DNA from: Euphorbia lathyris
Lineage: Eukaryota; Streptophyta; Magnoliopsida; Malpighiales; Euphorbiaceae
Length of the DNA: 64,000 bases
NCBI RefSeq assembly: GCF_963576675.1
Contig: NC_088916.1
Coordinates: forward strand, 16,406,501 to 16,470,500
Direction: 5' to 3'
Part shown: positions 34,742 to 46,400 of the stretch, piece after piece
How positions within the stretch are numbered: position 1 is the first letter of the stretch
Layout of the letters: every line of letters starts with the position of its first letter
Position numbers and translations under genes: made by a program
Notes under the pieces: model-generated
Told to the model about the DNA's origin: nothing
Databases searched by the model: none
Seen by the model: only the letters and a program-made list of their open reading frames with translations

Positions 34742-36374
34742 TGATGCGTCCCCACCTAAGGTTAGATGAGGACTCACTAAAGGATAAGTGTACCCCGTCG
34801 TTATCAAGTAATAAATTTCTGGTTTAAGTCCAGGTTATCGTCCACAGGATTTATTTCTGTAAGTATCAAGCTACTTGGTCTCGGATGTTATCTAGGCTTA
34901 GGGGGTTTTGAGTTTGGTTTGTTTAATTAATCTACTCCTAGGTTGAATTATACTAATCCTAGCTAAGTTATCTAATTCTAACTAAATTATCTAAGTTATT
35001 CTACGCCTAACTAAGTTACTCTGCCCCTAATTGATCTTTCATTAATGAAACTATTCGAAGGAACATGATATGAACGATAATAATAAAGATAGATTATCAA
35101 GTCTATTGAATAAAGACCTAATCTGAGTCACTTGTATTCAAGGCGATTAACCCTACTTACCCTCCTGAGGTTCCTAGCGCGTGATTCCCTAAGGTCGAAA
35201 CTAGGTCTAAGGCTCAGTAAATTGGCGCTTAATCAACTAAGAGTTTGTCAATCTCCTAGGCTCTGACTAGGTCAGATTCAGCTCGCAATATGTGCCTACT
35301 AGATTTTGGGGCTTTTGAATGAGTTAAACTAATTGAATAAAGCGTAAGACAAGGATTAGACAATAAACATAGAACAAAACAAGAGCTAAATTATTATTAA
35401 AGGCGAAGGTAATTGTCACAAGATACAATAAGTCAAGTTCGGCAACTGTATCAAAGAGTACAAACATGGAAAGATAAAAGGAGATACAAAAATCCCTTTC
35501 AGGGAACCTGTTTACTCTGCAGCCGGTGACTTGATCTTAAGGACGGACCTTGATAATTCCTCGGTAGAAAGCTTTGAAGGAGCTTCAATGGAGGTTGAGG
35601 AAGATGGAGAAGATGAAGAGGAATTACAAGGGGAAAGCTAAAATAATTTACAAAAACGAAAGATTCCTAATTTACAATTGAAAATTCCTATTTATAGACG
35701 CGTCTCGGGCCTCGTTTTGACCTATTTTCGTGTCCTAGTTGGTGTAGGAAGACGTGGGGCCGAACGTGGCTTCGTGGGGGCGGAATTGGTCTTTTTGACC
35801 AATTCCCGCAGGGCTGCTCGCCGAGCAGGAAAGGCTGCTCGGCGAGCAGGGCTGCTCGCGCCGAGCAGCCCCCTGCTCGCCAAGCAGGCGCCTGGCGCCC
35901 TGCTCGGCGAGCAGGCCACCAGGGGCCTGCTCAGCGAGCAGAAATGGCCCGTGGGGCCCTACTCGCCGAGCGTTTTCGCCCGAAGCGCGCTCGATCCAAG
36001 CTCGATGAGTTCCGCGACCTTTTTCGTGCGACTTCACACCTGCACATGCATAAAAACTCCGGAAAACATTAGTCCAAAAGCCAAATTGATCCGTCAATCG
36101 CTTATTTTGAGCAAACGCTTCGTTTGGTGCGACTTTTGACAGACCAATTAGCTTCAAAAGATAACGGAATTCTAATACGCATGCTATTTCGGTGGTATTT
36201 GCCTAAATTGATTACAAAACGAGCCTAAACGACGAAAAGTAAATAGAATGTTCTCAATTCCTAACTAACTCACACAAAAGCATTTAAATGCGAGAATTGC
36301 TCGCTTATTAGCCAAATAACTCTAAAAACCGTCCTAAAACCGTACCCAAAGATAGGGGTTTTTGACCCCTATCA
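34742..36374 (-). repeat. 3' LTR of the Athila element
   Basis: 1633 bp, TGATGCGTCC... to ...CCCCTATCA on the plus strand. A minus-strand TATA box CTATAAATAGG is at 35687-35697. At about 35810-35990 it has a cluster of near-palindromic 15-bp units (ctgctcgccgagcag type), more than in the partner LTR. Open frames over 35678-36157 are by-products of this GC-rich part. Confidence 0.95.
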
Positions 36375-37953
36375 AACCTCCTCGCACTTAAAACTTTACT
36401 TGTCCCCAAGTAAACTAAAAAACTAAACCCGCCATCACAAGCAAGCTAGAAAACTTCCCAGTTTGACTAGGTGCTTGACACAATTTCGAGTATCTGTAAT
36501 TACATGCATTCGGAAATACAAAGTAGAGACACGATATCCAAAAGCCGCATTTCAATTACAATAGGTCATAGTTTTAAGCAAAAAGGACACATGTTCAATT
36601 AAACGAGCTTGAGGGGATCGCTAAGTAAAACACCTCACCATAGGTAGTTCACTCATTCACACAATTTTTGGTGGCTAAGGTGTTTACTCTCGGCTTATGT
36701 TCTTGCTTAGGATTACGTTGATTTTGCACGTTCATCCGAGTTCCTCTACTATGTTATATGACTCCGATGATATCAAAAACAGCCTCTAATTGGGGTTGTA
36801 ATGTGGTTAGAGGGTTAAAGGTACAACAAAGGTTAAATGTTCTAGCGCTACAAAAACAAAGTTTAAATGGCTTTAGCAAATATGAAGTGACTGAGCTTTT
36901 TATTCATCCCTTATTATTTTCGTTTTGGGGTGTTTTCTTTGAGACGTTTTTGATTTTTCTAAAAACTGGGGAATGGAGTTCTTCCCTTTTGTTCATCTCT
37001 TTTCTTTTCTTTTTCTTTTTCTGTTTTTCTCTTTCTTTCCCCCCCCCCCCCCCTTTTTTTCTTTTTGGGATAGTGATGCTCATTCACTTTTTAGTCTTTT
37101 GGCTTGCTACTGTAATGCCATAAACAAAGACAAAGCGCTAGAAGAAAACAAAGGCTCAGTTCGAGCTTTGCAAAAACAAAGGTTAAGTGGCGAACCAAAT
37201 TGTGGTTCGCAAAAACGGGTTAGAACGAAAGAAAAATCTACAAACTACAAAAATGTCAGCTCAAAGGGGCTTCCTAGAGTGGATGAAAAAGAAAAACAAG
37301 GTAAAGAAAAGGGTTAATTCTAATGAGGCTGATTCATCGTTTACCATCTCAAATCATTGCATGTAGGTTCAACACAGTATTAGGTGCAAAATCTGTAATC
37401 TTCCACAAGTCAAAGCATTCACACAAAAATGTCAAGAAAAAGAGCTTTTTGATGTTCGCTCTTTAGGCTCAAATTTAGCTCACAATTCTTTGGGTTTCAA
37501 TTTTGTGTTTACTAGTTTTCCCCAAACTCAAGTTTAATATCACATGCCTTCAATTCTTAAGTTATCTACCTAAGTAATGATTTTAGCATTTCATCAAAAG
37601 TAGGGTCTAAATGCAAACTGTAGCTCATGCTTTTACAGATATAAGAGTTGTGTCCTACGCCTAAACTAGTTGTCATGCAATTTTAGATTCGGTTCTCAGC
37701 CCTCAAAGACAAATAACGAAGTTTAGATTCGAAGGAGGTTCACGGTTTTAGGTCCTAAACATGAAAAAAAAACATAAACAAAACCTAAAAACGCTAAACT
37801 AAACTAGACACGACGCAACAAAAATTTAAAATTTATACAATTTTTGTAAGTTTGTCTACCCCTCCTCCTCACACTAAAAATATGCAATAAGTTCCAACAT
37901 TGTATCATAAATCATGAAGTACGAGTGTAAAAAGTTAGGGTGGAGAAGACAAC
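36375..37953 (-). other. Athila polypurine tract and non-coding 3' region
   Basis: The polypurine tract is read on the minus strand as GTGCGAGGAGGTT (36375-36387), directly before the 3' LTR. The rest is non-coding and includes a pyrimidine tract with a run of C residues near 37040-37054. No polymerase remnants are seen here on either strand. Confidence 0.75.
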
Positions 37954-39144
37954 TTACTGATCGGCCGGGGGGTATGGCCAAGGCATGTTGTAGCGCTCGC
38001 AGTAGTCTGCCGCTACGTACTCAAGACCCGAAAGCCTTCGGTCCATGTTTTGCTCAAAGTTGGTGAACCGTTGGTCCATCTGCTGAACAGTGTTAAAGGT
38101 TCGTAGGTTAAGATCTCGCATTTCTGCCATCATAGTGCTGATGGCTTGGAACTGGGCCTCCGTCCCCGGTGCTTGGTGTTCCCTTTGGTCTCCTGCTGTC
38201 GCAGGTTCTTCTTCCTCGGGTTCCTTGTCCCTTTGTTGCGGACCCCGTGCTCTTTTTCTTCCCCCTCCGCTGGAACTTGCTCCTCCAGTTGGGTTCCTGT
38301 TTAAGACTTTTTGAAAAGTAGATTTCCCCAAAAACTTGGAGTTAAGCAAAGTAGGGTAAATAGCAATTTCGGGGTTGTCCAAATTTTTAAATTGGCTCTC
38401 AAGCAGGTTGGTAACTAAGTGCCCAAGACCTAGGGAACCACGTTTTCTGCTCGTTTGGCTTGAGAAGCCTTCAAATATGGTCTTAACATTATCCACATGT
38501 TTGTGGTTGGCCACGCACCACAGTATGAGCAATTCCGTCTTTGAGACTTTATTGCTCTCGTTTTTGCCCAATAAGTTGTGGGCCACAAATTTGTGAACAA
38601 GATTGAGAAGTGGGTCTAGGAGAGCGACTGGGCTAGCAGTCTGGGAGTTAAAGTCTGATATGCCTGTGAGTTGTTCCCAAGCTATATCTTTTGTTATAGG
38701 CTTCTCAAAGTCTGAGATCGCCTCTGGGTGATTATGAACTCCCATTAGGGCTGCTAGTGTGGTAGCATCAAGGCGGTAAGGTTTACCGTTTAGCCTAAAA
38801 GAATGCTTCCCACCGCCCAAGGGTAGCTCCTTTTTCCAAGTGGTCAAGAATTCTATAGTAAAGTTGTGATAAACCGGAGTCTGTGTTGTGGCTAGTCTAT
38901 ACCAGCCGTGGAATTTGAGGATTTCATTGAAATCCTTCTTTAAGCCTAGACTCGATAAAAAGGTTTGATCGACAACTACGTGTGTAGCAAGGTCTTGCTT
39001 GGAAAACCTATCGTACAAAATTCCCTCACGTTCATCAATAAGACCAAAGGGTGGATCATACTTAGCTTGGAGGCTTTCGTCGAACTCGACCTCAGATTCG
39101 GCTTCGTTCTCGACGACGATCTTAGCTTTGCCTTTCCGACCCAT
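37954..39144 (-). CDS. Athila-specific ORF of unknown function
   Basis: 396 residues from the ATG at 39144 (MGRKGKAK); the open frame extends 30 codons further upstream, but that part reads like leader sequence with a splice acceptor (CTCAG) just before the ATG. It resembles the second ORF of Athila elements, found in the position of retroviral env. A globular part (about 30-280) is followed by a Gly/Glu-rich linker and a C-terminal segment (about 330-385) likely to form a coiled coil. I see no signal peptide or membrane segment, so an envelope role has no support here. It may be made from a spliced RNA. Confidence 0.8.
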   Translation of the reverse strand: MGRKGKAKIVVENEAESEVEFDESLQAKYDPPFGLIDEREGILYDRFSKQDLATHVVVDQTFLSSLGLKKDFNEILKFHGWYRLATTQTPVYHNFTIEFLTTWKKELPLGGGKHSFRLNGKPYRLDATTLAALMGVHNHPEAISDFEKPITKDIAWEQLTGISDFNSQTASPVALLDPLLNLVHKFVAHNLLGKNESNKVSKTELLILWCVANHKHVDNVKTIFEGFSSQTSRKRGSLGLGHLVTNLLESQFKNLDNPEIAIYPTLLNSKFLGKSTFQKVLNRNPTGGASSSGGGRKRARGPQQRDKEPEEEEPATAGDQREHQAPGTEAQFQAISTMMAEMRDLNLRTFNTVQQMDQRFTNFEQNMDRRLSGLEYVAADYCERYNMPWPYPPADQ

Positions 39145-40131
39145 ATTTCCTGAGGAATAGACCAAAAATGGAAGAGTTAGAAAATATTTACAAGTTTCAA
39201 CATAAACCCCCAATAAACCATTCATAGGCAACAATCATAGCTTTAGGCACTTAGGGACTAAACCATAAGTATTTGGTCCCTAAGTCTTTTACCCGAAATT
39301 CACAAAATTCATGCAAAATTGAAGATACCCAATGACTAAAACATAAAAAGAATGCAATTCACAACTCTATTGACAAGTTTCTAACTATGATTTGAATAGT
39401 TGAACTTTGAGCTAAAATGGGGATTTTGCCCAAATTGAGCAATTTCTCCAAATATTCATAAATTGAGAATAGAAATCACACCCAAACTATAGATTAATCA
39501 TTATGTTAACATAAATTACAAGGAAATTAAGAGTTTAAAAGCAAACAAGACATTAATTTGAGAAAAGGAAAAAAAAACCAAAACTTAGGTTTTTCTCAAA
39601 CCTCAAAAATTATCACCCTAAGCTAAAATCTAAGCCTATGAACATGTTAGAAATCAAAAATAGGTAAAGATTCATACCTTATATCTTGAATTCGGGTTAG
39701 AATGAAGAATTTGGGGGTTTAGGTTTTGAAGAAGCAAAAGAGGAAGGAGAAGGGAAGAATGAAAGAATATGATAAAAAGAAAGAAGAGAGAAGGAAAGAA
39801 GATGGTGGAGAAGGGGATGATGAGTCACCCCCCCTTTTTCTTTTCTTATTCTTTTCTTTATTTTTTTTTTCTTCTTTCTTTCTCTTTTTTTTTTTTTAAT
39901 AGAGTGCGGGGGAACAAAGTTTGACAGTATAAATAAACAAACGAGATCAAAATTCAATTAACCAAAATAATAAAAGGAAATAGGAGCAAAATAAAAACAA
40001 AAGGAAAAGAAAATGCAGAATCAAATTGTTCAAACTTTGGATTAAAAACCGAGGAGAACCCGATTTCTCCCCCTTACTCAATCCTTTCTCAGGATCTTTG
40101 GATTCTTCTCCGTTGTGCTCGGGAGAGAACC
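39145..40131 (-). other. spacer where pol is expected
   Basis: About 1 kb between the end of gag and the second ORF, AT-rich, with a long purine/pyrimidine tract at 39715-39900. In complete Athila elements protease to integrase (about 3 kb) sit here. No motif of those enzymes is visible on either strand. Confidence 0.75.
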
Positions 40132-41517
40132 CTATGGCCTTTCCTGCCTGTCCCTATTAATCTGAGCCACCTGATTGCTCAAGTCCTTACAGAAGGCTTC
40201 GTTGTTGGCAAGCCTAGCTGAGATCTCCTTTAGAAGAGTGATCACTTCGTCAGATTCCTTAGGGTGTTGCACTAGCCCTTGATTTTGCTGTTGGTATGGG
40301 GGCATGCCAAGCCCCTGCTCTCTATGCTCTTGAACAAATCCGCTAGGAGGTCGGAGCACATTCTGATTTGAATTCCCGTAAGAGAGGTTCGGGTGCTGAG
40401 GCCTCCTGTAGTTGCCATTGTTGTTGTAGGAGTTGTAGTTGTTGGGGTTACCGTTGTTGTAGTTCTGATTGTATCTCGGCTGCCCCCCAACGTAATTGAC
40501 CATATCCACCCCATCTCCAGAGAAAGGGCTACCTGCTTGACAATCCTTTCCATTATGGTCGCCGCCATAGTGCACGCAGGTGGGAGGTCGGCTAAGCGTA
40601 GCCAACAGTACATCCATCTTCCTACTCAAATCCGCAACAGCTGGATTTTGTTCCTGTTCTTCTACAACAAATACCCGCTGCCTAGTGGGGCCGACGAGCT
40701 TCTGTTCTTGCCACTGCACACTCTTTCTGGCCAGCTCATTAATCATGTCATATGCCTCTGCTGCTGTCTTTCTAAACAAATCTCCACCCGCTGCGGAGTC
40801 GACAATGGCTCTGTTTGTGGGTGTCAGTCCGTGATAGAAGACGCTCACTAACTGATGCTTGGGTATGTCATGATGAGGGCACATGCGCAGCATTTTCCTG
40901 AATCGAGTCCAAGATGTGTGGAGTGCCTCATGCTCGGGTTGGTGGAAGGATGTGATCTCACCCCTGAGCATTGCTGTCTTCGAGGGAGGGAAGTAGTAGG
41001 ACAAGAATTCCTTCTCCAACCCTGCCCATGTTGTGATTAAACCAGGCTCCAGTGTTCTCAGCCATTCCAAAGCTTGCCCCGTCAAAGAGAATGGGAACAG
41101 TTTCAGTCTAGCAGCATCTTGGGGGACCCCGTTGGTCCTTGCAGTGTTTGCGCACATTAGGAAGCGATCCAGATGATCATTCGGGCTCTCGTGTGCTTCT
41201 CCTCCAAACAGTCCGGTCTGTTGGATCAAGTGAATTATACCAGACTTGATTTCATATGTGTTTGCCGGAATGTTTGGAGCAGCAATGCCTGACAGATGCT
41301 GATGTCGGTGGGGTGCCAGGATCTCACTCATGAGACGAGTGTCGCTCTCTGGTCCGGTGTTCTCATTGTTCCGTTCATTGTCAGTCATCTTGATGGGCTC
41401 GATAGGCTCGATGATATCGTCTTGCTTCAGCTTTCCGATCTGTTTGCTCCTGCGAAGAGTACGTTCAAGTTCAGGGTTAAGAGGGACAACCGGTATTTTC
41501 GCTGATCTCGTAGGCAT
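40132..41517 (-). CDS. Athila gag
   Basis: 461 residues from the ATG at 41517 (MPTRSAKIP). The open frame reaches 58 codons further upstream, but these are hydrophobic and leader-like. A capsid-like domain (about 100-290) has ALEWLRTLEPG, FLSYYFPPSKT and EALHTSWTRFRKMLRMCPHH blocks typical of Athila gag. A knuckle-like motif follows (C-x3-GGDH-x4-C) in which the second Cys is Tyr. A repetitive Asn/Gly/Tyr-rich stretch and a Gln-rich tail end the protein. The frame is open throughout. It would form the particle; with no pol it depends on other copies. Confidence 0.88.
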   Translation of the reverse strand: MPTRSAKIPVVPLNPELERTLRRSKQIGKLKQDDIIEPIEPIKMTDNERNNENTGPESDTRLMSEILAPHRHQHLSGIAAPNIPANTYEIKSGIIHLIQQTGLFGGEAHESPNDHLDRFLMCANTARTNGVPQDAARLKLFPFSLTGQALEWLRTLEPGLITTWAGLEKEFLSYYFPPSKTAMLRGEITSFHQPEHEALHTSWTRFRKMLRMCPHHDIPKHQLVSVFYHGLTPTNRAIVDSAAGGDLFRKTAAEAYDMINELARKSVQWQEQKLVGPTRQRVFVVEEQEQNPAVADLSRKMDVLLATLSRPPTCVHYGGDHNGKDCQAGSPFSGDGVDMVNYVGGQPRYNQNYNNGNPNNYNSYNNNGNYRRPQHPNLSYGNSNQNVLRPPSGFVQEHREQGLGMPPYQQQNQGLVQHPKESDEVITLLKEISARLANNEAFCKDLSNQVAQINRDRQERP

Positions 41518-41874
41518 ACGCTGAGAAAAGATAAATACAGAAATAAATGAAAGCTGAAGGGAAATCATACAAATCATACAGTTTTGTACAAGTATAAGAA
41601 TGGTATGGGTAAACATATACAGACACGTATAGGTGAAGTTGATAGCTACATGTTCGTACAAATGAATACACACAAGCGTAAGTATAAACAAGGATGGTTA
41701 TCATAAATGAGTATATATAAATAAGTGTATATAAACAAGTATAAACGGTATAGATACGTAATAAAAAGAATCATGATTATAAACAAGTATATATGATATT
41801 AACAAGGAAAGTATTCACAAAGAATGCCTAAACTAACAAGTCGACCTTTGGTTCGATATTGCAGAAGAAATAAA

Positions 41875-41892
41875 TCCCCGGCAACGGCGCCA
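41875..41892 (-). other. Athila primer binding site (tRNA-Asp type)
   Basis: Read on the minus strand as TGGCGCCGTTGCCGGGGA, six bases after the 5' LTR. It is complementary to the 3' end of plant tRNA-Asp, the known Athila primer. Confidence 0.9.
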
Positions 41893-41898
41893 AAAACT

Positions 41899-43466
41899 TG
41901 ATGCGTCCCCACCTAAGGTTAGATGAGGACTCACTAAAGGATAAGTATACCCCGTCGTTATCAAGTAATAAATTTCTGGTTTAAGTCCAGGTTATCGTCC
42001 ACAGGATTTATTTCTGCAAGTATCAAGCTACTTGGTCTCGAATGTTATCTAGGCTTAGGGGGTTTTGAGTTTGGTTTGTTTAGTTAATCTACTCCTAGGT
42101 TGAATTATACTAATCCTAGCTAAGTTATCTAATTCTAACTAAATTATCTAAGTTATTATACGCCTAACTAAGTTACTCTACCCCTAATTGATCTTTCATT
42201 AATGAAACTATTCGAAGGAACATGGTATGAACGATAATAATAAAGATAGATTATCAAGTCTATTGAATAAAGACCTAATCTGAGTAACATGTATTCAAGG
42301 CGATTAACCCTACTTACCCTCCTGAGGTTCCTAGCGCGTGATTCCCTAAGGCCGAAACTAGGTCTAAGGCTCAGTAAATTGGCGCTTAATCAACTAAGAG
42401 TTTGTCAATCTCCTAGGCTCTGACTAGGTCAGATTCATCTCGCAATATGTGCCTACTAGATTTTGGGGCTTTTGAATGAGTTAAACCAATTGAATAAAGC
42501 GTAAGACAAGGATTAGACAATAAACATAGAACAAAACAAGAGCTAAATTATTATTAAAGGCGAAGGTAATTGTCACAAGATACAATAAGTCAAGTTCGGC
42601 AACTGTATCAAAGAGTACAAACATGGAAAGATAAAAGGAGATACAAAAATCCCTTTCAGGGAACCTGTTTACTCTGCAGCCGGCGACTTGATCTTAAGGA
42701 CGGACCTTGATAATTCCTCGGTAGAAAGCTTTGAAGGAGCTTCAATGGAGGTTGAGGAAGATGGAGAAGATGAAGAAGAATTACAAGGGGAAAGCTAAAA
42801 TAATTTACAAAAACGAAAGATTCCTAATTTACAATTGAAAATTCCTATTTATAGACGCGTATCGGGCCTCGTTTTGACCTATTTTCGTGTTCTAGTTGGT
42901 GTAGGAAGACGTGGGGCCGAACGTGGCTTCGTGGGGTCGGAATTGGTCTTTTTGACCAATTCCCGCAGGGCTGCTCGCCGAGCAGGAAAGGCTGCTCGGC
43001 GAGCAGGCGCCTGGTGGCCTGCTCGGCGAGCAAAAATGGCCCGTGGGGCCCTGTTCGCCGAGCGTTTTCGCCCGAAGCGCGCTCGATCCAAGCTCGATGA
43101 GTTCCGCGACCTTTTTCGTCCGACTTCACACCTGCAGATGCATAAAAACTCCGGAAAACATTAGTCCAAAAGCCAAATTGATCCGTCAATCGCTTATTTT
43201 GAGCAAACGCTTCGTTTGGTGCGACTTTTGACGGACCAATTAGCTTCAAAAGATAACGGAATTCTAATACGCATGCTATTTCGGCCGTATTTGCCTAAAT
43301 TGATTACAAAACGAGCCTAAACGACGAAAAGTAAATAGAATGTTCTCAATTCCTAAGTAACTCACACAAAAGCATTTAAATACGAGAATTGCTCGCTTAT
43401 TAGCCAAATAACTCTAAAAACCGTCCTAAAACCGTACCCAAAGATAGGGATTTTTGACCCCTATCA
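41899..43466 (-). repeat. 5' LTR of the Athila element
   Basis: 1568 bp, partner of 34742-36374. The minus-strand TATA box CTATAAATAGG is at 42844-42854. The palindromic 15-bp cluster at about 42965-43075 is some 65 bp shorter than in the 3' LTR, which accounts for the length difference. Confidence 0.95.
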
Positions 43467-46400
43467 GGCAACTGGCCGGGCTGGGGGGATTTGGCTTTTT
43501 TGGAGGCCAGATCGGATTCATTTTGATATTCTTAGCATGGATAAGCAGTTCATTCATTGTAAAGTGAGTATTTCCGGCAATACTCCCTTTTTGATTACCC
43601 TTGTGTATGCTGACCATATCTTGTCTAATCGAAAACGGCTCTGGGAGGTTCTCTATTCTATGAGTGTCAGCATTTCGGAGCCCTAGTTTGTGGCGGGTGA
43701 CTTTAATGATATCGCCTTTATGAGTGATCAGAGAGGGGGATCCAATCATTATGTTAATCGATGTCTGCATCACAAGAATAGTATGGATTTATGTGGGATC
43801 TGGGGGCTTCTGGTCATAAATTCACTTGGAAGCGTAATAATACTTTTGTTCGATTGGACAAAGTCTACGCTAATGTCTTAGCTCTAACTTCCTTCCCCGA
43901 GTGCTCTGTGTTGAATCTCCCATTCCGTCATTCGGATCATTGTCCTATTTTGTTTAGACTTTTGAGATGTAAGCATCCTAGGGGTAAGAGACCGTTCCGG
44001 TATCAGTTGGCTTGGGAGTCCCATCCTAAGTTTAAAGAGTTCGTTCATGAGAGTTGGAGACCTCATTCGTATGTACTGCAAGCTGCTGAAGGGTTCAGGA
44101 ATAAGGTGCAGGGGTGGAATAGGAATGTGTTTGGGCATATTATCAGAAGGAAGAACAAGTTATTAATGAGGATGGAGGGCATTCAACGCAGGTTGGAGGG
44201 GAGGTTTGATCATAGCCTTGAGGGCCTCCTCAGAACCCTTTAGAAGGAGCTGGAGGCTGTGCTTAGGCAGGAGGAGTTCCTTTGGTTCCAGAAGTCTCGG
44301 AAGTCCTGGATTAGAGATGGGGATCGTAATACCAAATACTTCCATCTCTCTACCCTGATCAGAAGGCAGAGAAATAGAATTGAGGCCATTAAGGATTCTA
44401 ATGGTGATTGGGTTTATGAAGACGAGGTTATTCGGAACTTAGCCCTGGATTTCTACAGAGAGCTGTTCAAAGAGGAACCTGTTCTTTTGGAGAGGGCTCA
44501 CTCTATTGCTACATTTCCTTTAATCAGTGAGGATTGTAGTCAAGAGGCCTTTCAACCTATTTCCCGAAAAGAGATTGACCAAGCTATCTTCAGCATTGGG
44601 GCTTCTAAAGCTCCTGGGATTGATGGTCTTCCGGCGGGCTTTTACCATAAGCATTGGGATGTCGTGAAGGAAGGCATCTATAATTTTGTCTTAGGGGTGT
44701 TCAGTGGTTCGAAGGATATTGAGCTGGTTAATAGAACCCTCCTGGTTCTGATTCCTAAGATTGATAAGCCTTCTTCCTTTTTGCATATGAGATCTATCAG
44801 TCTTTGTAATGTTCTTTACAAAACTGTTACAAAGATTGTGGCTAATAGAATCCATGGCATTCTTCCTGCGATCATTTGTCAGAATCAGGGTGGCTTTGTG
44901 CCTGGTAGACAAATGATGGATAATGTGGTGATCGCCCAAGAGATGGTCCACACGATGACGATTAGGAAGGGGAGGAAAGGCATTGTGGCTCTGAAGCTGG
45001 ATTTAGAGAAGGCCTATGATCGAATTAATTGGGATTTCTTGATGGAGAGCCTTGAGAGAGCTAGAATCCCAGACAGTTGGAGAAGTTTAATTAAGGTATG
45101 TATTTCTTCTCCTGTGTTTCAAGTTATGGTCAATGGGGATATGTCGGAGGAATTTTCCCCGGGCAGAGGAATCCGTCAGGGGGATCCTATGAGCCCTTTC
45201 CTTTTTGTTATTGCTATGGAGAGGCTCTCTCACCTGATTCAGGATGCGATTGATAATGGGAGTTTCCACCCTGTGGCGATCAACAGCTTCTGTCCCCAGG
45301 TGACTCACTTATTCTTTGCAGATGATGTCCTTATCTTTCTTGAGGGTAATGAGGAGCAGTTGAGAGTCATTATGGATATTCTGGATTGTTTTTGTTCGGC
45401 CTCTGGGCAGAAGCTTAATATCCAGAAATCTAGGATGATGTGCTCTAATAATGTGAATCAGAGAGTCTGTAAGAGATTAAGTGATCTCCCAGGTATTCCT
45501 CTTACTGATTCTCTTGGGAAGTATCTGGGCGTTCCCCTCCATAGTGAGCGTGTGTCTAAAGGCTCCTTCAAAGAGACTTTGGATAAAGCTAATTCGAAGT
45601 GTGCCACTTGGAAAGCCAAGACTCTGTCTCTCGCTGGCCGCCTCACGTTAATTCAATCTGTTAATTGTGCTGCTCCCAATCACATCATGCAGGCTTGTAA
45701 GCTTCCGGATCCTGTGCTTAATGATCTTGACAAGATTAACCGTAGGTTCCTGTGGGGGGAAGCTGCGGAGGGCAGGAAGATCCATCTTGTGCCTTGGAGC
45801 GAGGTTTGCCAGCCTAAAGATTCTGGGGGTCTGGGTATTAGGAAAGCAAAGGACAATAATAAAGTTTTATTAATGAAACTCCTTTGGCTTATGTGGCAAA
45901 ACCCCTCCTCTCTTTGGGTTCGCCTCCTTTGTGGTAAGTATCGGAAAGACAAAATCTTCGGGGGCCCGAAAGAGAGAGTTGCTAATTGGTCCTTCCTCTG
46001 GAAAGGACTTAGTGCTGTGTTTGATGAGTTCTGCTCGGGAGTTGGCCTGGAGGTGGGAAATGGTAAGTCCATTAGTTTCTGGTTTGATAACTGGATTGGG
46101 GATAAACCGTTAATTGAGGTGTGTTCTTCCCCCCCGCCTAGTGATATACGCAACTGGAGGATTGCCGATGTGGTTGACTCGGAAGGGGACTGGATCTGGT
46201 CAAAGTTTGATACTTTCTTTAGCCTTGAGACTCTCCTTAGAACGCGGGGAGTGAAGGTGAGTAATCAAGAGGAAGACTTGGATAGGCACTGCTGGGCGCT
46301 GACTAACAATGGAGTTTATTCTTGCAAATCGGCCTTTGAAGCTTTCTCTCTCTTTAGATCTGATCCTCCCTCGGATGTGTGGAAGTCGATTTGGACCCTT

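Larger units (their letters stand above)
34737..43471 (-). mobile_element. Athila-type Ty3 retrotransposon lacking pol
   Basis: The element is 34742-43466, flanked by ggcaa (34737-34741, 43467-43471). In element order: 5' LTR (41899-43466), tRNA-Asp-type primer binding site, gag (40132-41517), a spacer of about 1 kb, the Athila ORF (37954-39144), a non-coding 3' region of about 1.6 kb, polypurine tract, 3' LTR (34742-36374). Protease, reverse transcriptase, RNase H and integrase are absent and no remnants are seen. LTRs differ by roughly two dozen substitutions plus one indel in a palindromic repeat. It must have been mobilised by enzymes from another copy. Confidence 0.92.

Noticed and set aside
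35678..36157. Frames up to 153 codons in the Athila LTR
   Set aside because: They come from the palindromic GC-rich units, occur in both directions and are repeated in the other LTR (42835-43249).
37954..39144. Athila second ORF as a viral envelope protein
   Set aside because: No signal peptide, membrane segment or cleavage site is visible; only the position resembles env.
39697..39957. 86-codon Lys/Phe/Ser frame on the minus strand
   Set aside because: Produced by a purine/pyrimidine tract; no family resemblance.
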